A stretch of DNA of 64,000 nt from Kriegella aquimaris (GCF_900103215.1 NZ_FNGV01000002.1:1-64000), one strand, 5' to 3'; counted from the stretch's first letter, positions 33,181 through 43,304 are shown. Made by a program: numbers and translations. The notes: a model not told the origin generated them from the sequence alone.

Positions 33181-35160
33181 TTACTCCATTGGCGGAAAAT
33201 CATAAGATGGCTTGTTTACAAAACGTTGCATTCCCAAATGCAATTGAATGGAACTTGCAGGGGGCATCACAACCTCAACATATTTTCCATTAATCGATTG
33301 TTTTCGGCCTTCCGTTGAAAAAGTGCCATCATCATTCTTTGTGGCTTTACTAAATACAACATCGGTGAATTGGTGTTCGCCAAAAGCACCTGCCTGAATA
33401 AATAGTCTTCGTTTGTGAACAGGGCTGAGGTTAATGAGGTGTACTGTTGACTTATTCTTTTCCAATTTTTCGATCAATGCGGAGACGTCTTCTGGAAGCC
33501 CCGGTCGTTTTCGGTCTACGTCAAAATAACGAACCGTAGCACGTAACAGTCCCCCAAAATAAATGGTCTGCGGTGTTCCCATTGTAGTTTGTTGCAAAGC
33601 CTTTATCAGTATCGGGTTGTTAGGGTAGGTATCGTCCCCAGTGATTTCTGATATTTTTCGTGTATCGTTTCGCATCAACTCCATACGGTTCGTCATTTCC
33701 TGAAAATCGGCCTTGAGAGCTTCCAGTGGCCAATCGGGGTTTTCTCCTGTATAGAACATAAAACGGGCATATTCACTTTTTCCCATGGTGCGATCGCCTT
33801 GTACCATTTCCCTACTCCAGTCAAAGGGTTCGCCTGGTTCGTATTTTTCCTTGTCCAAGTGGTCGAGTGTATTCTTCCCCCATAGTCCCTCCATATTCAA
33901 TGGACGGAATTTATGTCCTTTATGCATTTGTTCGATGCGATGCCGATCGGCATCGTTCATAGATGCGTGCCAAAGGTGTACCATATCACGTATCATCATC
34001 GGCCTATAGCTGTGCCAGCCTTTTTTGTTTCTTCGATAAGGCACCAAGGTCTGACCTTCCTTAGTGGTTTGTGCTCGCTTTAGCAACTGATCGATTTGCG
34101 ATCGCACAAGGCCAAGGTACTTTTCATCACCAGAAACAAGATAGGCACATTCCGAGGCCACGCTCATGGAGGCGTACATCATCATAACGCCATATCGACC
34201 GTACCAGCCATAGAGACCACCCCACCACTGGCCGTCGCGGTACTGACCGATTTTGCCGTCAAGGCCTACGTTGTCCGGCAAAATACCATCGTTCCGTTCA
34301 ATACGTTGCATCCATGTATCCACATAATCCAAGACCCATTTTTTGTACTTTTCTTCACCTGTATATAAATAGGCATTGGTTATCAGACCGGTTATTCCAA
34401 GGTTTACGGGCACATCGGTTCGGGTAGTTATACTATCGTATAGCCTCTGTATTTCTGATGCGCGAGCCGGATTTTCATGCCAATCGGGATCCAAGTCTTT
34501 CACAATCGGATAGAGAGACGCATGTCCATACCTCAAATTGTAGACAGCGCTTGAGGTGGCCAATGGCCCCTTGCTTCCCGTAAAAATCGATTTAACAAGC
34601 GTATGCTCAGCATCAAAATTTGGAGCTTCAGGATCCTCATTGAGATAAAATCCGGCAAACCGTTTTGCTCGGGCCACATTTTCTGGAATGGACGGATTTC
34701 CTAGGGCCAAGTTGTAAAAAAGTGTCATGCCTTCACTAATATGAAAAAAATCGTCATGGGTCGGAAACTCTTTATATAACCGATGATGATAGTCTCCCTT
34801 ATCAGGAGGATAAGGGGTATTGGTTCGGGTAATTCCGTTGTATGCAGCCAAGGCCCTTTTATAAAATCGCTGGTGTGCACCAACAATATAGAAATCGGGC
34901 CAGTTATAGAACATTTCATAGAGATCGTCATAAGGTCCTTCACCAATCGTGCTGCCACCTTCATGCGTGAAACGGTCCCAATAAAAGTCTCCCGCTTCTT
35001 CCATGGCTTTCACTAATTTCCGTTGCATAATCGCCCAATCGGGGGGAGATTCGATTGTGTTTGCTTCTATGACGGGAATTGGTTCCCTTTCGACTTGTCC
35101 ATAGCTTTTTAGAAAAAAGAGACCGAGAATGGCTATCGATAAATTTTGGATATATGTCAC
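33181..35160 (-). CDS. Exported protein of probable alpha/alpha-toroid fold, unknown function
   Basis: 659 residues. Signal peptide at 1-21 (LSIAILGLFFLKSYG). The mature part is helical with aromatic-rich segments (FYWDRFTHEGGSTIGEGPYDD, of which WDRF and EGPYDD stand out; YRDGQWWGGLYGWYGRYG; HISEGMTLFYNLALG), a composition typical of (alpha/alpha)n-barrel glycoside hydrolases or lyases. The C-terminal ~130 residues are beta-rich. I cannot name the family. Position between the beta-helix protein and the enolase-superfamily enzyme suggests action on the same glycan or its oligomers. About 230 bp separate it from the beta-helix gene start. Confidence 0.6.
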   Translation of the reverse strand: MTYIQNLSIAILGLFFLKSYGQVEREPIPVIEANTIESPPDWAIMQRKLVKAMEEAGDFYWDRFTHEGGSTIGEGPYDDLYEMFYNWPDFYIVGAHQRFYKRALAAYNGITRTNTPYPPDKGDYHHRLYKEFPTHDDFFHISEGMTLFYNLALGNPSIPENVARAKRFAGFYLNEDPEAPNFDAEHTLVKSIFTGSKGPLATSSAVYNLRYGHASLYPIVKDLDPDWHENPARASEIQRLYDSITTRTDVPVNLGITGLITNAYLYTGEEKYKKWVLDYVDTWMQRIERNDGILPDNVGLDGKIGQYRDGQWWGGLYGWYGRYGVMMMYASMSVASECAYLVSGDEKYLGLVRSQIDQLLKRAQTTKEGQTLVPYRRNKKGWHSYRPMMIRDMVHLWHASMNDADRHRIEQMHKGHKFRPLNMEGLWGKNTLDHLDKEKYEPGEPFDWSREMVQGDRTMGKSEYARFMFYTGENPDWPLEALKADFQEMTNRMELMRNDTRKISEITGDDTYPNNPILIKALQQTTMGTPQTIYFGGLLRATVRYFDVDRKRPGLPEDVSALIEKLEKNKSTVHLINLSPVHKRRLFIQAGAFGEHQFTDVVFSKATKNDDGTFSTEGRKQSINGKYVEVVMPPASSIQLHLGMQRFVNKPSYDFPPME

Positions 35161-35214
35161 AACTATACTGCTTTATAAAAACGCGTGCCGCTTTTCAATG
35201 GCATCGACAATTCA

Positions 35215-36606
35215 TTAGCTCCACCAAATTGGTAGCCCTAATCCTTTAAAAACGGGATTTTCCTTGTAATATGGCCCGGGTACAAAAGGAAATTTCTTTT
35301 CGATATTTTCAATAATTTCTACTCCAAATCCGGGTTTATCTGGAATGGTCAATACCCCATTCTCAATCTTGTAAGGATCTTTAAAGATTTCCCACTTCAA
35401 GGGATTATATGTTTGGTTAAGCTCGCACATATGGCCGGAAGGTACGCCTGCCACCAAATGGATATTGGCAATAGTGGTAAGCCCGCCAACCCAATTGTGA
35501 GGACAATATTTTTGACCGTTTTCGTGAATTGTTTTCCCAATATACCAGCCTTCGGACATACCGGAGAGATTGGCATCTGTTTGAATGATATTCATTGCGT
35601 CAGCCTTTACATAGGGTTCTACCTGATAGCGATTCCACCAGCTTTCTCCGCCAGATACCATTACGGAGGGCATGGCCTCGTTGATGGCAATGTGCTTCTC
35701 AAGAGCGGCGGGGTCGGTATGGCTTACTGGTTCTTCGAACCAATAAAATTTAAGGTCTTCCAATGCAGGGCATAATTCGTTTATAATGGTATCGAACGAC
35801 CACGGGAATTTTTCGATGACCAATTTAAAATCGGGACCAACGGCTTTGCGCAATCGTTCCAAAATCTTAATGTATTTTGGCATGGTCATCTTGCTATACT
35901 TCCAGGAAGTACCATTGCGGAACTTGAATGTATCGTAGCCAGCTGCCTTGTATCGCAAGGCCTCCGCTATCAGGTCCTCATCCCCTTTGTCATACCATGC
36001 ATGGCTTACGCCGCCACTTGCATAGATATTTACCTTATTGGACGGGTTTTCATCATTCGAAAGCAGTTTGTAGACCGGTTGGCCCTTGGCCTTTCCGATA
36101 ATGTCCCAAAGAGCGTTGTTTATTCCAGCCCAAGCACCTTGGGCCACGTGACTATGGCCTTGGTTATTGCATAGAAAATCAACATCGAAAACATTTGCCC
36201 CTTTCAACATTGGAGTAATATACCTATTCGTATATTCCTTTAATTTGTCCGGACCGCGATAGGGACTTCCTTCGGCAATGCCTACAATGCCTTTGTTCGT
36301 AAATATTTGAACGAGGGCGGCATCTGCCTTCCACACGTAGAGGCCTGCACAGCGCCAGAGGTAATCACCATCATGTGTATACGACAAGGGGGTTACCTTA
36401 ATATCAGTAATAGTGATATTTTCACGTTCCAAATTTTCGGCAGGATGGGTGCGGTTCGCCCGGTCTACCGGCGAGGAAAGGTTCTTGCCATCCAAGGAGA
36501 TCATGGAAGGACCGTAATTTGCTCCCTTTGCATAAGAGGGAGCCATGCTAGCCAAAAGTGCAGCCCCCGATGTGGAGACAAAAGAGCGGCGGTTCATTTT
36601 TTTCAT
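35215..36606 (-). CDS. Exported enolase-superfamily (mandelate racemase-like) sugar-acid dehydratase
   Basis: 463 residues. The N-terminus NRRSFVSTSGAALLASM is a twin-arginine-like signal, unusual for this enzyme class. The barrel contains FKFRNG (K-x-R on strand 2), metal ligands Glu in LVIEKF, Glu in FYWFEEPV and Glu in SGGESWW, and the Asp-His pair in IQTD and CPHNW that acts as base. This is the mandelate racemase subgroup pattern, whose members dehydrate aldonic and uronic acids to 2-keto-3-deoxy acids. Export implies that the reaction is periplasmic. It lies 55 bp after the RraA-like gene in the same run. Confidence 0.8.
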   Translation of the reverse strand: MKKMNRRSFVSTSGAALLASMAPSYAKGANYGPSMISLDGKNLSSPVDRANRTHPAENLERENITITDIKVTPLSYTHDGDYLWRCAGLYVWKADAALVQIFTNKGIVGIAEGSPYRGPDKLKEYTNRYITPMLKGANVFDVDFLCNNQGHSHVAQGAWAGINNALWDIIGKAKGQPVYKLLSNDENPSNKVNIYASGGVSHAWYDKGDEDLIAEALRYKAAGYDTFKFRNGTSWKYSKMTMPKYIKILERLRKAVGPDFKLVIEKFPWSFDTIINELCPALEDLKFYWFEEPVSHTDPAALEKHIAINEAMPSVMVSGGESWWNRYQVEPYVKADAMNIIQTDANLSGMSEGWYIGKTIHENGQKYCPHNWVGGLTTIANIHLVAGVPSGHMCELNQTYNPLKWEIFKDPYKIENGVLTIPDKPGFGVEIIENIEKKFPFVPGPYYKENPVFKGLGLPIWWS

Positions 36607-36661
36607 TTTCTAAAATTTTATAATTATAATTGAAGTAACGCCAATAGGATTTAGCTAGTTC

Positions 36662-37597
36662 TTACCAAGTTCGTTGCTTAAAAAAATCATCCAATTGCGC
36701 TTTAGACATCCTTATTTTGGAAGGGTTGGCGTCCAGCCATTTCAAAAAATCCTTTTTGATTTCCTCCTTCCAAGCTCCATCTATTTCTCCGGATGTATAG
36801 CGTTGTTCACGTAGACATAGGTGACCGAATTCATCTTTTAGAGCTATAAACTCGCCTTTAAGTACTACTTCTTCTGCCAAATGTGGAGGTATAAAGATGA
36901 CGCCTTCCCTTTTGGCCAATACTACATCGCCGGGCATTACGGTAGCCTCACCGATAATAATCGGAACATTGATGCCCGTAAGCATCATTTGCATTTGATA
37001 GGAGGGGTGCCAGCTTTTTACAAAGGCATTGAACCCCTCAATGTCTTCCAGGCCTTCCAAATCCCGCAAACCCCCATTGAAGACTACCCCGTTTTTTGAT
37101 TTGGCATAAATGGAGACACCGAGATTGTCGCCGATAATTGGGCCCTCATTTACTTTGCCGTAGGAATCGGCGACGTATAGATCGCCTTCGACCAATTCGC
37201 CTATAGGCCAATTGACCATATCGCCGCTTCTACCTTCCGTTTCACCCTCCTTTTCCAGAACCTCCCTGACAGCTACCCGTTTGGGCATATATTGTGCTGT
37301 GAGGGCACGGCCCGACATGACTTGGCCTTCATGGATCATTTTCCATTCTCCGGCAAATTGATTCATATACCCATGATTGCGTAAAACCGACCAGACCTGT
37401 TCCAAGGATATGGCCTTCATTCGTTCGACGATATCCATAGCTACTTTTGGACGGCCATCATCGAACCGTTCGCCTTTCCATTCCGGTGTAAGTGCAATCA
37501 ATCGTTCTTTGGGCATGTTAATAGATTGCGCATTTGTCGAGAACGAAAAACAAACGGATAGAACAAGAAACAGCAAATATTTCAATGGCATTCGCAT
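36662..37597 (-). CDS. Exported RraA/dimethylmenaquinone methyltransferase-like protein (putative aldolase)
   Basis: 311 residues from ATG 37597, the start that puts a clean signal peptide (YLLFLVLSVCFSFSTNAQS) first; an ATG 12 codons earlier is possible. The body has the RraA fold: IGDNLGVSIYAKSKNGVVFNGGLRDLEG in part as GVVFNGGLRD, which carries the metal/substrate Arg-Asp of the group, and VMPGDVVLAKREGVIFIPP, the typical family finish. Class II pyruvate aldolases (HMG/CHA aldolase) belong here and split keto-acids. With the dehydratase next door an aldol cleavage step is plausible. RraA-type RNase regulators lack signal peptides, so that role is unlikely. Confidence 0.74.
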   Translation of the reverse strand: MRMPLKYLLFLVLSVCFSFSTNAQSINMPKERLIALTPEWKGERFDDGRPKVAMDIVERMKAISLEQVWSVLRNHGYMNQFAGEWKMIHEGQVMSGRALTAQYMPKRVAVREVLEKEGETEGRSGDMVNWPIGELVEGDLYVADSYGKVNEGPIIGDNLGVSIYAKSKNGVVFNGGLRDLEGLEDIEGFNAFVKSWHPSYQMQMMLTGINVPIIIGEATVMPGDVVLAKREGVIFIPPHLAEEVVLKGEFIALKDEFGHLCLREQRYTSGEIDGAWKEEIKKDFLKWLDANPSKIRMSKAQLDDFFKQRTW

Positions 37598-37679
37598 GGT
37601 CGCTATTATTAAGGTTAAAAAAATAGAGTTCAAAAAATCAATATTTTTAATACTATCGTAATTAGAAAATAGGAAGGTA

Positions 37680-38846
37680 TTAACGAATCATCACTTCCCA
37701 ATACCGGGTACGTTTGGAGCTGCCTTCTGGCCCTTCGACTTCTAGCGTAATAACCTTACGCACCCCTTTTTCTTTAAAACGATAAATCGGATTTTGTTCC
37801 GTCGAGCTATCATCATTGCCGAAATCCCAAGTCCATTTATCAATCTTTCCGATTGATTCATCTTTGAAGGCCACTATTCCCTTTTCCTCGTCGATAACCT
37901 CGTACGACCATGATGCTTTAATGGGCTCCAAAAATTCGTTTTCCAAAGGCATCAATTGAAATGCACACAGATAGGAGGCATTTTTAACCATTTCGACATT
38001 GTGGGAGAGATTGATATGGCCTTCCCTTTTTCCTCCATCAAAGTCCAATATGGACCATGAAAGACCGATGAATTTATTTTCTTTTAGCTTTGACTCCACG
38101 GCATTTTTAGGTCCTGTGTAAGGTGCATAGTCATATGGGGTAATCCATCCTTCCAAAACCAAAGTACCACTTTCGCCATGTTTAAAATTGTAGTCATATG
38201 CATGGTTTGCATACGGAAACTCGGAAATCCATGGTTGGCTCCCCCACACCAATACCCATGCATTGTTTACAGGCGGTGTATAAATATGGTAGTTCTGCGC
38301 ATGTACACCACTAAAATTAAAATGGTTTTCTATATAAGAAGGGGTTTGAGGTTGCCATTTTAGCTGCTCTGTATCATATAAGGGATTTTGAATAAAAGGG
38401 CCACCGGACAAATCGCCATCCACTACCAATTCAAAAATATCGTTCATATAACCCTCGGGGTTGAAACGTTCAAAATCCCAAAAATCATCATAGGCCTCGT
38501 AGAGAAAATAGATGCGGTTCAAGCCCTTGACCCAACCAATGGTCACTTTTACGTCTAGGTCTTTGGGGTCGATATCAGTTCCCATACCGTCTTCGGTATC
38601 GTTTAAAAGATCAGTAGCGTAAGTGTAGTTTGTGGGCACTATTGCCCAATCGTATTTCTTCCCGTCGATTCTTGGAATTTGATTTCTGGGGAATTGAAAA
38701 ACCTGAAATATTTTCCCCGCTCTTGCCGTATTGTAGGTAGGGCTTAACTGGCCGTTTGTTATGGAGATATTTCCTATGAAAAACCATAGGAAAAGAACCT
38801 TAGCCATATTAGCTTCCCAAAAGTTCAAATCGCTTTGCCTTTTCAT
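37680..38846 (-). CDS. Exported CBM9-like/PKD-domain protein
   Basis: 388 residues with a hydrophobic signal segment near 15-33 (VLFLWFFIGNISITNG). Residues ~50-290 look like a DOMON/CBM9-type beta-sandwich (IPRIDGKKYDWA, VTIGWVKGLNRIYFLYEAYDD in its core, FELVVDGDLSGG). Residues ~310-385 are a PKD domain (WTWDFGNDDSSTEQNP, YRFKEKGVRKVITLEV). This combination suggests sugar or haem binding at the cell surface rather than catalysis. Its ATG region overlaps the upstream amidohydrolase stop by 4 bp, which indicates co-translation. Confidence 0.68.
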   Translation of the reverse strand: MKRQSDLNFWEANMAKVLFLWFFIGNISITNGQLSPTYNTARAGKIFQVFQFPRNQIPRIDGKKYDWAIVPTNYTYATDLLNDTEDGMGTDIDPKDLDVKVTIGWVKGLNRIYFLYEAYDDFWDFERFNPEGYMNDIFELVVDGDLSGGPFIQNPLYDTEQLKWQPQTPSYIENHFNFSGVHAQNYHIYTPPVNNAWVLVWGSQPWISEFPYANHAYDYNFKHGESGTLVLEGWITPYDYAPYTGPKNAVESKLKENKFIGLSWSILDFDGGKREGHINLSHNVEMVKNASYLCAFQLMPLENEFLEPIKASWSYEVIDEEKGIVAFKDESIGKIDKWTWDFGNDDSSTEQNPIYRFKEKGVRKVITLEVEGPEGSSKRTRYWEVMIR

Positions 38847-39778
38847 AATTTATAGATGCGATCTGCATTTTTATGGTATATGTGGTGCAATTCCTCATCG
38901 GAAAACTGACCGGTTATTTTTTCAAAGGCTCTGGACCAGCTTATATAGGAACCGGCTCTTAGTACTACAGGCCAATCTCCTGCAAAGACGAGACGATCCA
39001 TCCCGAATTTTTCGATGACATATAAGATATAGGGCTCGATTTTTTCGACTGACCAATCCTTCCCGAAACGGGTAATAATACCAGAAATTTTGCAGTTTAC
39101 GTTGGGCAGTTCCGCTAGTTTTTCAACTCCATTGCGCCATTGTGTAGTATCTGCATCCGCAACGTTCGGATTGCCTATATGATCGAGTATAAAATTGGTA
39201 TCAGGGAATTTCCTGGCCACTTCAACCGCTTCGACCATAAGAGACGGAGAGAGTAACAGATCAAAACTTAGCTTGCGATCGGCCAATGCTTTAAAGCCTT
39301 TCAAAAAGGCATTGGAAGTGGCCGCATCTTTAGGAAAGCCTGCTCGTATGCCTTTAACTAAAGGGAGCTCACAAAGCTGCTCCAGCACCTTTTCCGTGCG
39401 AGGCCCTTGCATAAGGTCTGCCTTGGCCACTATTCCTTTAATTCTCGGTTCGGATAGGGCCTGTTTGCTTACCAAAGTAGCCTCTTTGAGCCCTAAACCG
39501 GCATCCGTCCCACTTTCCATAAAAACCATTTTTCCGATATTCGATTTTTTCGTAGCCTTTCTATAATCCTGCAAATCAAAATTACGGTTGATTTTAGGAG
39601 AGTTTTTCAGCCAGGAATAAGACAAATTTTCCAAATCGAACAGATGTACATGTGTATCCGTTTTAGGTATTTTTCCAAATCGGGCATCATTATTTTCGCT
39701 TGCCCACATTACAGATGGAATACATAGTGTGCCTACGGAAACACCTATGAAGTTTGTGGAAAATATTCTTCTTTTCAT
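38843..39778 (-). CDS. Exported amidohydrolase-2 family enzyme, probable sugar lactonase
   Basis: 311 residues from ATG 39778, chosen because it starts a signal peptide (MKRRIFSTNFIGVSV ... WAS); an ATG seven codons earlier is possible. TIM-barrel amidohydrolase: DTHVHLF provides the HxH metal pair, NFILDHIGNP a later His, and LVFAGDWPV the closing Asp. The closest characterised relatives hydrolyse lactones such as L-fucono- or 2-pyrone-lactones. With dehydrogenase and dehydratase genes nearby, opening an aldonolactone is the natural assignment. Probably first gene of the minus-strand exported operon (39778 to 30931). Confidence 0.74.
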   Translation of the reverse strand: MKRRIFSTNFIGVSVGTLCIPSVMWASENNDARFGKIPKTDTHVHLFDLENLSYSWLKNSPKINRNFDLQDYRKATKKSNIGKMVFMESGTDAGLGLKEATLVSKQALSEPRIKGIVAKADLMQGPRTEKVLEQLCELPLVKGIRAGFPKDAATSNAFLKGFKALADRKLSFDLLLSPSLMVEAVEVARKFPDTNFILDHIGNPNVADADTTQWRNGVEKLAELPNVNCKISGIITRFGKDWSVEKIEPYILYVIEKFGMDRLVFAGDWPVVLRAGSYISWSRAFEKITGQFSDEELHHIYHKNADRIYKL

Positions 39779-40097
39779 GGAAAATGGCCTTTTGAGCACC
39801 TATCTTTCTAGGTTTTTAAATTGAAGAATATATTTAAAATTGTTAAATAATTAAATTATGTATAAATATATAATTAAAACAGTATGAATATAAAAAAAAT
39901 ATTCTTTTATAATTAAAAACTTCTATATACATTTGGAAATATACATAAAATTACATGTGTCTCCTTTATTTTGGCTTGTTGGTAATTTCTCTCCCCCATA
40001 TCCAATTAGCCAATGCATGTATTTGACAGCTACACGTGACGAAATTATTAACAGATGCATATTTTCAACTTTAACCTCCTAAATTATTTCAGCCAAC
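39779..40097. promoter_or_regulatory. Divergent promoter region between amidohydrolase and SusC genes
   Basis: Very AT-rich. TACATTTG at 39928-39935 fits the Bacteroidota -7 box (TAnnTTTG) for rightward transcription, but no good TTG element is seen at the right distance upstream. Neither GntR-type palindrome occurs here, so susCD may be controlled by another regulator. Confidence 0.35.
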
Positions 40098-43000
40098 ATG
40101 AAAAATCAACTTTCCTTCTCTCGTAGTTGTGAGGATAGCTTAAATTATCCCCATTACGAACCATTAAAATTTATTACGCTTGCTATGCTGCTTATTTCTA
40201 CGGCTTTGCATGCCAACACAACCGAGGCTTTTCGTTTAACTACATCAGAACATGTATCGAATATTGATGGGACCGTGCAGCAGGAAATTTCAGGTACTGT
40301 GACCGATGATTCGGGTGTGCCACTACCCGGCGCCAGTGTCGTTGAAAAAGGCACCACGAACGGTACACAGACCGATTTTGACGGCAATTATACCCTTGCT
40401 GTCGAGAATGCGAATGCTATTCTTGAGTTTTCCTATATAGGATATGCCGCCCAAGAGGTAGCGGTAAATGGGCAAAGCAACATCGATGCACAACTCGTAG
40501 CTTCACAAGCCGAATTGGATGAAGTCGTGGTGGTGGGTTACGGCACACAAAAGAAATCAAATGTCAGTGGCTCCATTGTATCGGTCAAGGCAGAGGAACT
40601 TGCCAAGGTACAGTCGCCTACTTTCGATGCCGCTCTACAGGGCAAGGTGCCTGGCGTATATATCTCATCAAACGGTGGTCAACCTGGTGGTGGCATTGCC
40701 GTTAGAATTAGGGGCGTGGGATCTATTAATAACAGCAACCCGTTATACGTGATCGATGGAGTAGTTGTGCCATCGGGTAACAGCGAGAATTCAAACCCAT
40801 TGGTAAGTATAAACCCCAATGATATCGAGACAATAGACATACTTAAAGATGCTGCTTCGACAGCAATTTATGGGGCGAGAGCTGCAAATGGAGTGGTATT
40901 GATCACTACAAAACGAGGTCAAGTCGGAAAGCCTAAGGTTACATATAATGTATACGGCGGATTTCAGAAACCAATTGGTAACCTTCCCCCTCCTATGAAT
41001 GCCGAGCAATTTGCCGAAAACATGAACCTGGCCTTTACCGCTGCAGGCGAAGATGCCCCGTTTACGGATCCGGCGGCGTTGGGCAAAGGGGCCGATTATT
41101 TGGGTGCCGTGGTAAATACAGGTTGGATTACGGATCATCAATTGGCCGTAAGCGGTGGTTCTGAGAACCACAGGTATTATACCTCCCTTAACTACTTCGA
41201 CAACGAAGGTATTATGCTTGAAACCTTTCAAAAAAGGTTTTCGGTGCGAGTAAATACCGACAACACAATTACAAAAGGGATTAAAATCGGCAATAGCCTT
41301 GCGTTCAGTAGAGGGTCGAGATTTGACAACAATGCGGGTAACCGAACCTTTATTCACGGTGCCTTTACAAGCCTTTACCAAGCTATACCAACTACTCCTA
41401 TCTATGATCCATCGACAAGTACAGGATACGGCGGGCCAACCGATTTGAGGTTGGAAAGGACCAGAAACCCGCTTTCCCAATATGAATTACCTACAAGGGA
41501 GAATATTACGGATCGCCTTCTCGGCAATGTTTATTTGGAACTTACCCCCCTAAAAGGATTGGTTTTTAGAAGTGCCTTTTCCACCGATATTTCAAATGAT
41601 AGGGTATACAGTTACACCCCGATTTGGGAAGAGGGTCTTCTGAATTCAGGCGGTCTTTCCAATATTACCCAAAACCGATTTAATTCCTTCTTTTGGTCTT
41701 TGGAAAATACGTTGACATATTCGGGGAGCATTGGAAAGCATAATTTTGTGGCTACCGTTGGGGGTTCTTCCCAAGCGTCGGAATACAACGAACTAAGGGC
41801 TAACGCAAGTTATGATACTGATGTTTTTACGGAAATCGTACTAGGAGCGGTTCAGGATCAAACCACAAGTGCTAGTTCAGAAGAGTCCTTGACCTCTTTG
41901 TTCGGAAGGCTGACGTATGACTACGACAATAAATACCTGTTAACAGCGGCTGTTAGAAGAGATGGGTCCTCCAAATTTGGGCCGAACAACAAATTCGGGG
42001 TTTTCCCTTCATTTACTTTAGGTTGGCGGGTTTCCCAAGAGAATTTTTGGAACCCTGATGGTACTATAACAGATTTAAAATTAAGGGGTGGATGGGGCCA
42101 AGTAGGATCTGATGCTATCGGTAACTTCAGGTATTTGGCGCGATTGAACACTCAGTTTGATTATGCATTTGGAAATGAAACCGGGGTATCATCCCTGGGG
42201 GCCGCGCTGGAAGATTTAGCCAATCCTAATGTAAAATGGGAAACGGCGACGGAGTATAACTTTGGGTTAGATGCCAGTTTTTTCAACGGAAAGTTAACTT
42301 TTACTGGGGAATATTATGACAGATCGCGCACCGATATGTTACTTGTTTTGCCACTTGCAGGGGTGTCAGGGTTGAATGAAACGGTCGATAACGTTGGGGA
42401 GGTGGTCAACAAAGGCCTTGAATTCTCGTTGGGTTATCAAGGCGGAAAAGACGATTTTACCTATGATTTCAGTGCAAACTTATCTACAATTAACAGTGAA
42501 GTGGTCGACTTGGGAGGCCGTGATGAGATTGCCGCTTTCTCCTATTCAGGATCGGGTGCCACAGTAGTTATTCGACCGGGGGAACCTCTCGGTGTCTTTC
42601 TAGGAAGACGTACCGAAGGCCTGTTTCAAACCCAGGAAGAAGTCGATGCTGCAAACGCCATCGATGGTAATCCTGATACACCTTATCAAAATTTAGGAAC
42701 AGGCCCCGGAGATTTTAAATGGCGTGATCTTGATGGTGACGGCAGGGTAACCAACGATGACAAGGAAATTATCGGAAGTCCGGTACCTGATTTTACTTAT
42801 GGATTTGGCGGAAATTTCAGATACAAGGCAGTAGATCTGTCGTTACAATTTTTCGGTGTGCAGGGCAACGATATTTTTAACATTGCCCGTTCCAATATAG
42901 AAGCTTCTGGGCGAGCATTTAATAAGAGTAGCGTGGTCGTAAATGCTTGGAATGGGCCAGGTACTAGCAACTCGATTCCAAGGCCGCAGGTGCAGGATCC

Positions 43001-43286
43001 AAACCAAAATACTATTTTGGGCGATCACTTGGTCGAAGACGGTTCCTATTTACGTTTGAGAACACTACAAGTAGGCTTTAATGTGCCATCAAAACCACTA
43101 TCTACAGTGGGAATGTCAAACGCAAGAATCTATATATCGGGCCAAAACGTTTTAACTTGGACCAAGTTCACTGGAATAGATCCCGAAGTAGGCCTTGACG
43201 AAGGCAATAGTGCCGTTGCCGGTATATACAACGATCTCTACCCTCAAGTACAGACGTGGTCAGTAGGTCTTAATGTTGGATTTTAA
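40098..43286 (+). CDS. SusC/RagA-type TonB-dependent outer-membrane transporter
   Basis: 1062 residues. A signal peptide (LAMLLISTALHA) is followed by a carboxypeptidase-like regulatory domain (ISGTVTDDSGVPLPGASVVEKGT), a TonB box-like stretch DEVVVVGYGTQ, the plug domain (VYISSNGGQPGGG, VRIRGVGSINNSNPLYVIDG) and a long barrel ending in VGLNVGF with terminal Phe. SusC proteins import oligosaccharides across the outer membrane with energy from TonB-ExbBD. SusD follows 18 bp later. Length and all landmarks are normal. It defines this region as a carbohydrate utilisation locus, with the substrate unknown. Confidence 0.95.
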   Translation: MKNQLSFSRSCEDSLNYPHYEPLKFITLAMLLISTALHANTTEAFRLTTSEHVSNIDGTVQQEISGTVTDDSGVPLPGASVVEKGTTNGTQTDFDGNYTLAVENANAILEFSYIGYAAQEVAVNGQSNIDAQLVASQAELDEVVVVGYGTQKKSNVSGSIVSVKAEELAKVQSPTFDAALQGKVPGVYISSNGGQPGGGIAVRIRGVGSINNSNPLYVIDGVVVPSGNSENSNPLVSINPNDIETIDILKDAASTAIYGARAANGVVLITTKRGQVGKPKVTYNVYGGFQKPIGNLPPPMNAEQFAENMNLAFTAAGEDAPFTDPAALGKGADYLGAVVNTGWITDHQLAVSGGSENHRYYTSLNYFDNEGIMLETFQKRFSVRVNTDNTITKGIKIGNSLAFSRGSRFDNNAGNRTFIHGAFTSLYQAIPTTPIYDPSTSTGYGGPTDLRLERTRNPLSQYELPTRENITDRLLGNVYLELTPLKGLVFRSAFSTDISNDRVYSYTPIWEEGLLNSGGLSNITQNRFNSFFWSLENTLTYSGSIGKHNFVATVGGSSQASEYNELRANASYDTDVFTEIVLGAVQDQTTSASSEESLTSLFGRLTYDYDNKYLLTAAVRRDGSSKFGPNNKFGVFPSFTLGWRVSQENFWNPDGTITDLKLRGGWGQVGSDAIGNFRYLARLNTQFDYAFGNETGVSSLGAALEDLANPNVKWETATEYNFGLDASFFNGKLTFTGEYYDRSRTDMLLVLPLAGVSGLNETVDNVGEVVNKGLEFSLGYQGGKDDFTYDFSANLSTINSEVVDLGGRDEIAAFSYSGSGATVVIRPGEPLGVFLGRRTEGLFQTQEEVDAANAIDGNPDTPYQNLGTGPGDFKWRDLDGDGRVTNDDKEIIGSPVPDFTYGFGGNFRYKAVDLSLQFFGVQGNDIFNIARSNIEASGRAFNKSSVVVNAWNGPGTSNSIPRPQVQDPNQNTILGDHLVEDGSYLRLRTLQVGFNVPSKPLSTVGMSNARIYISGQNVLTWTKFTGIDPEVGLDEGNSAVAGIYNDLYPQVQTWSVGLNVGF

Positions 43287-43304
43287 ATTGAAAAAAGTAC
43301 AGAT

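Noticed and set aside
40791-41480. 229-codon minus-strand open frame inside the SusC gene
   Set aside because: Shadow frame of a strongly supported SusC coding region, with no recognisable protein motifs.
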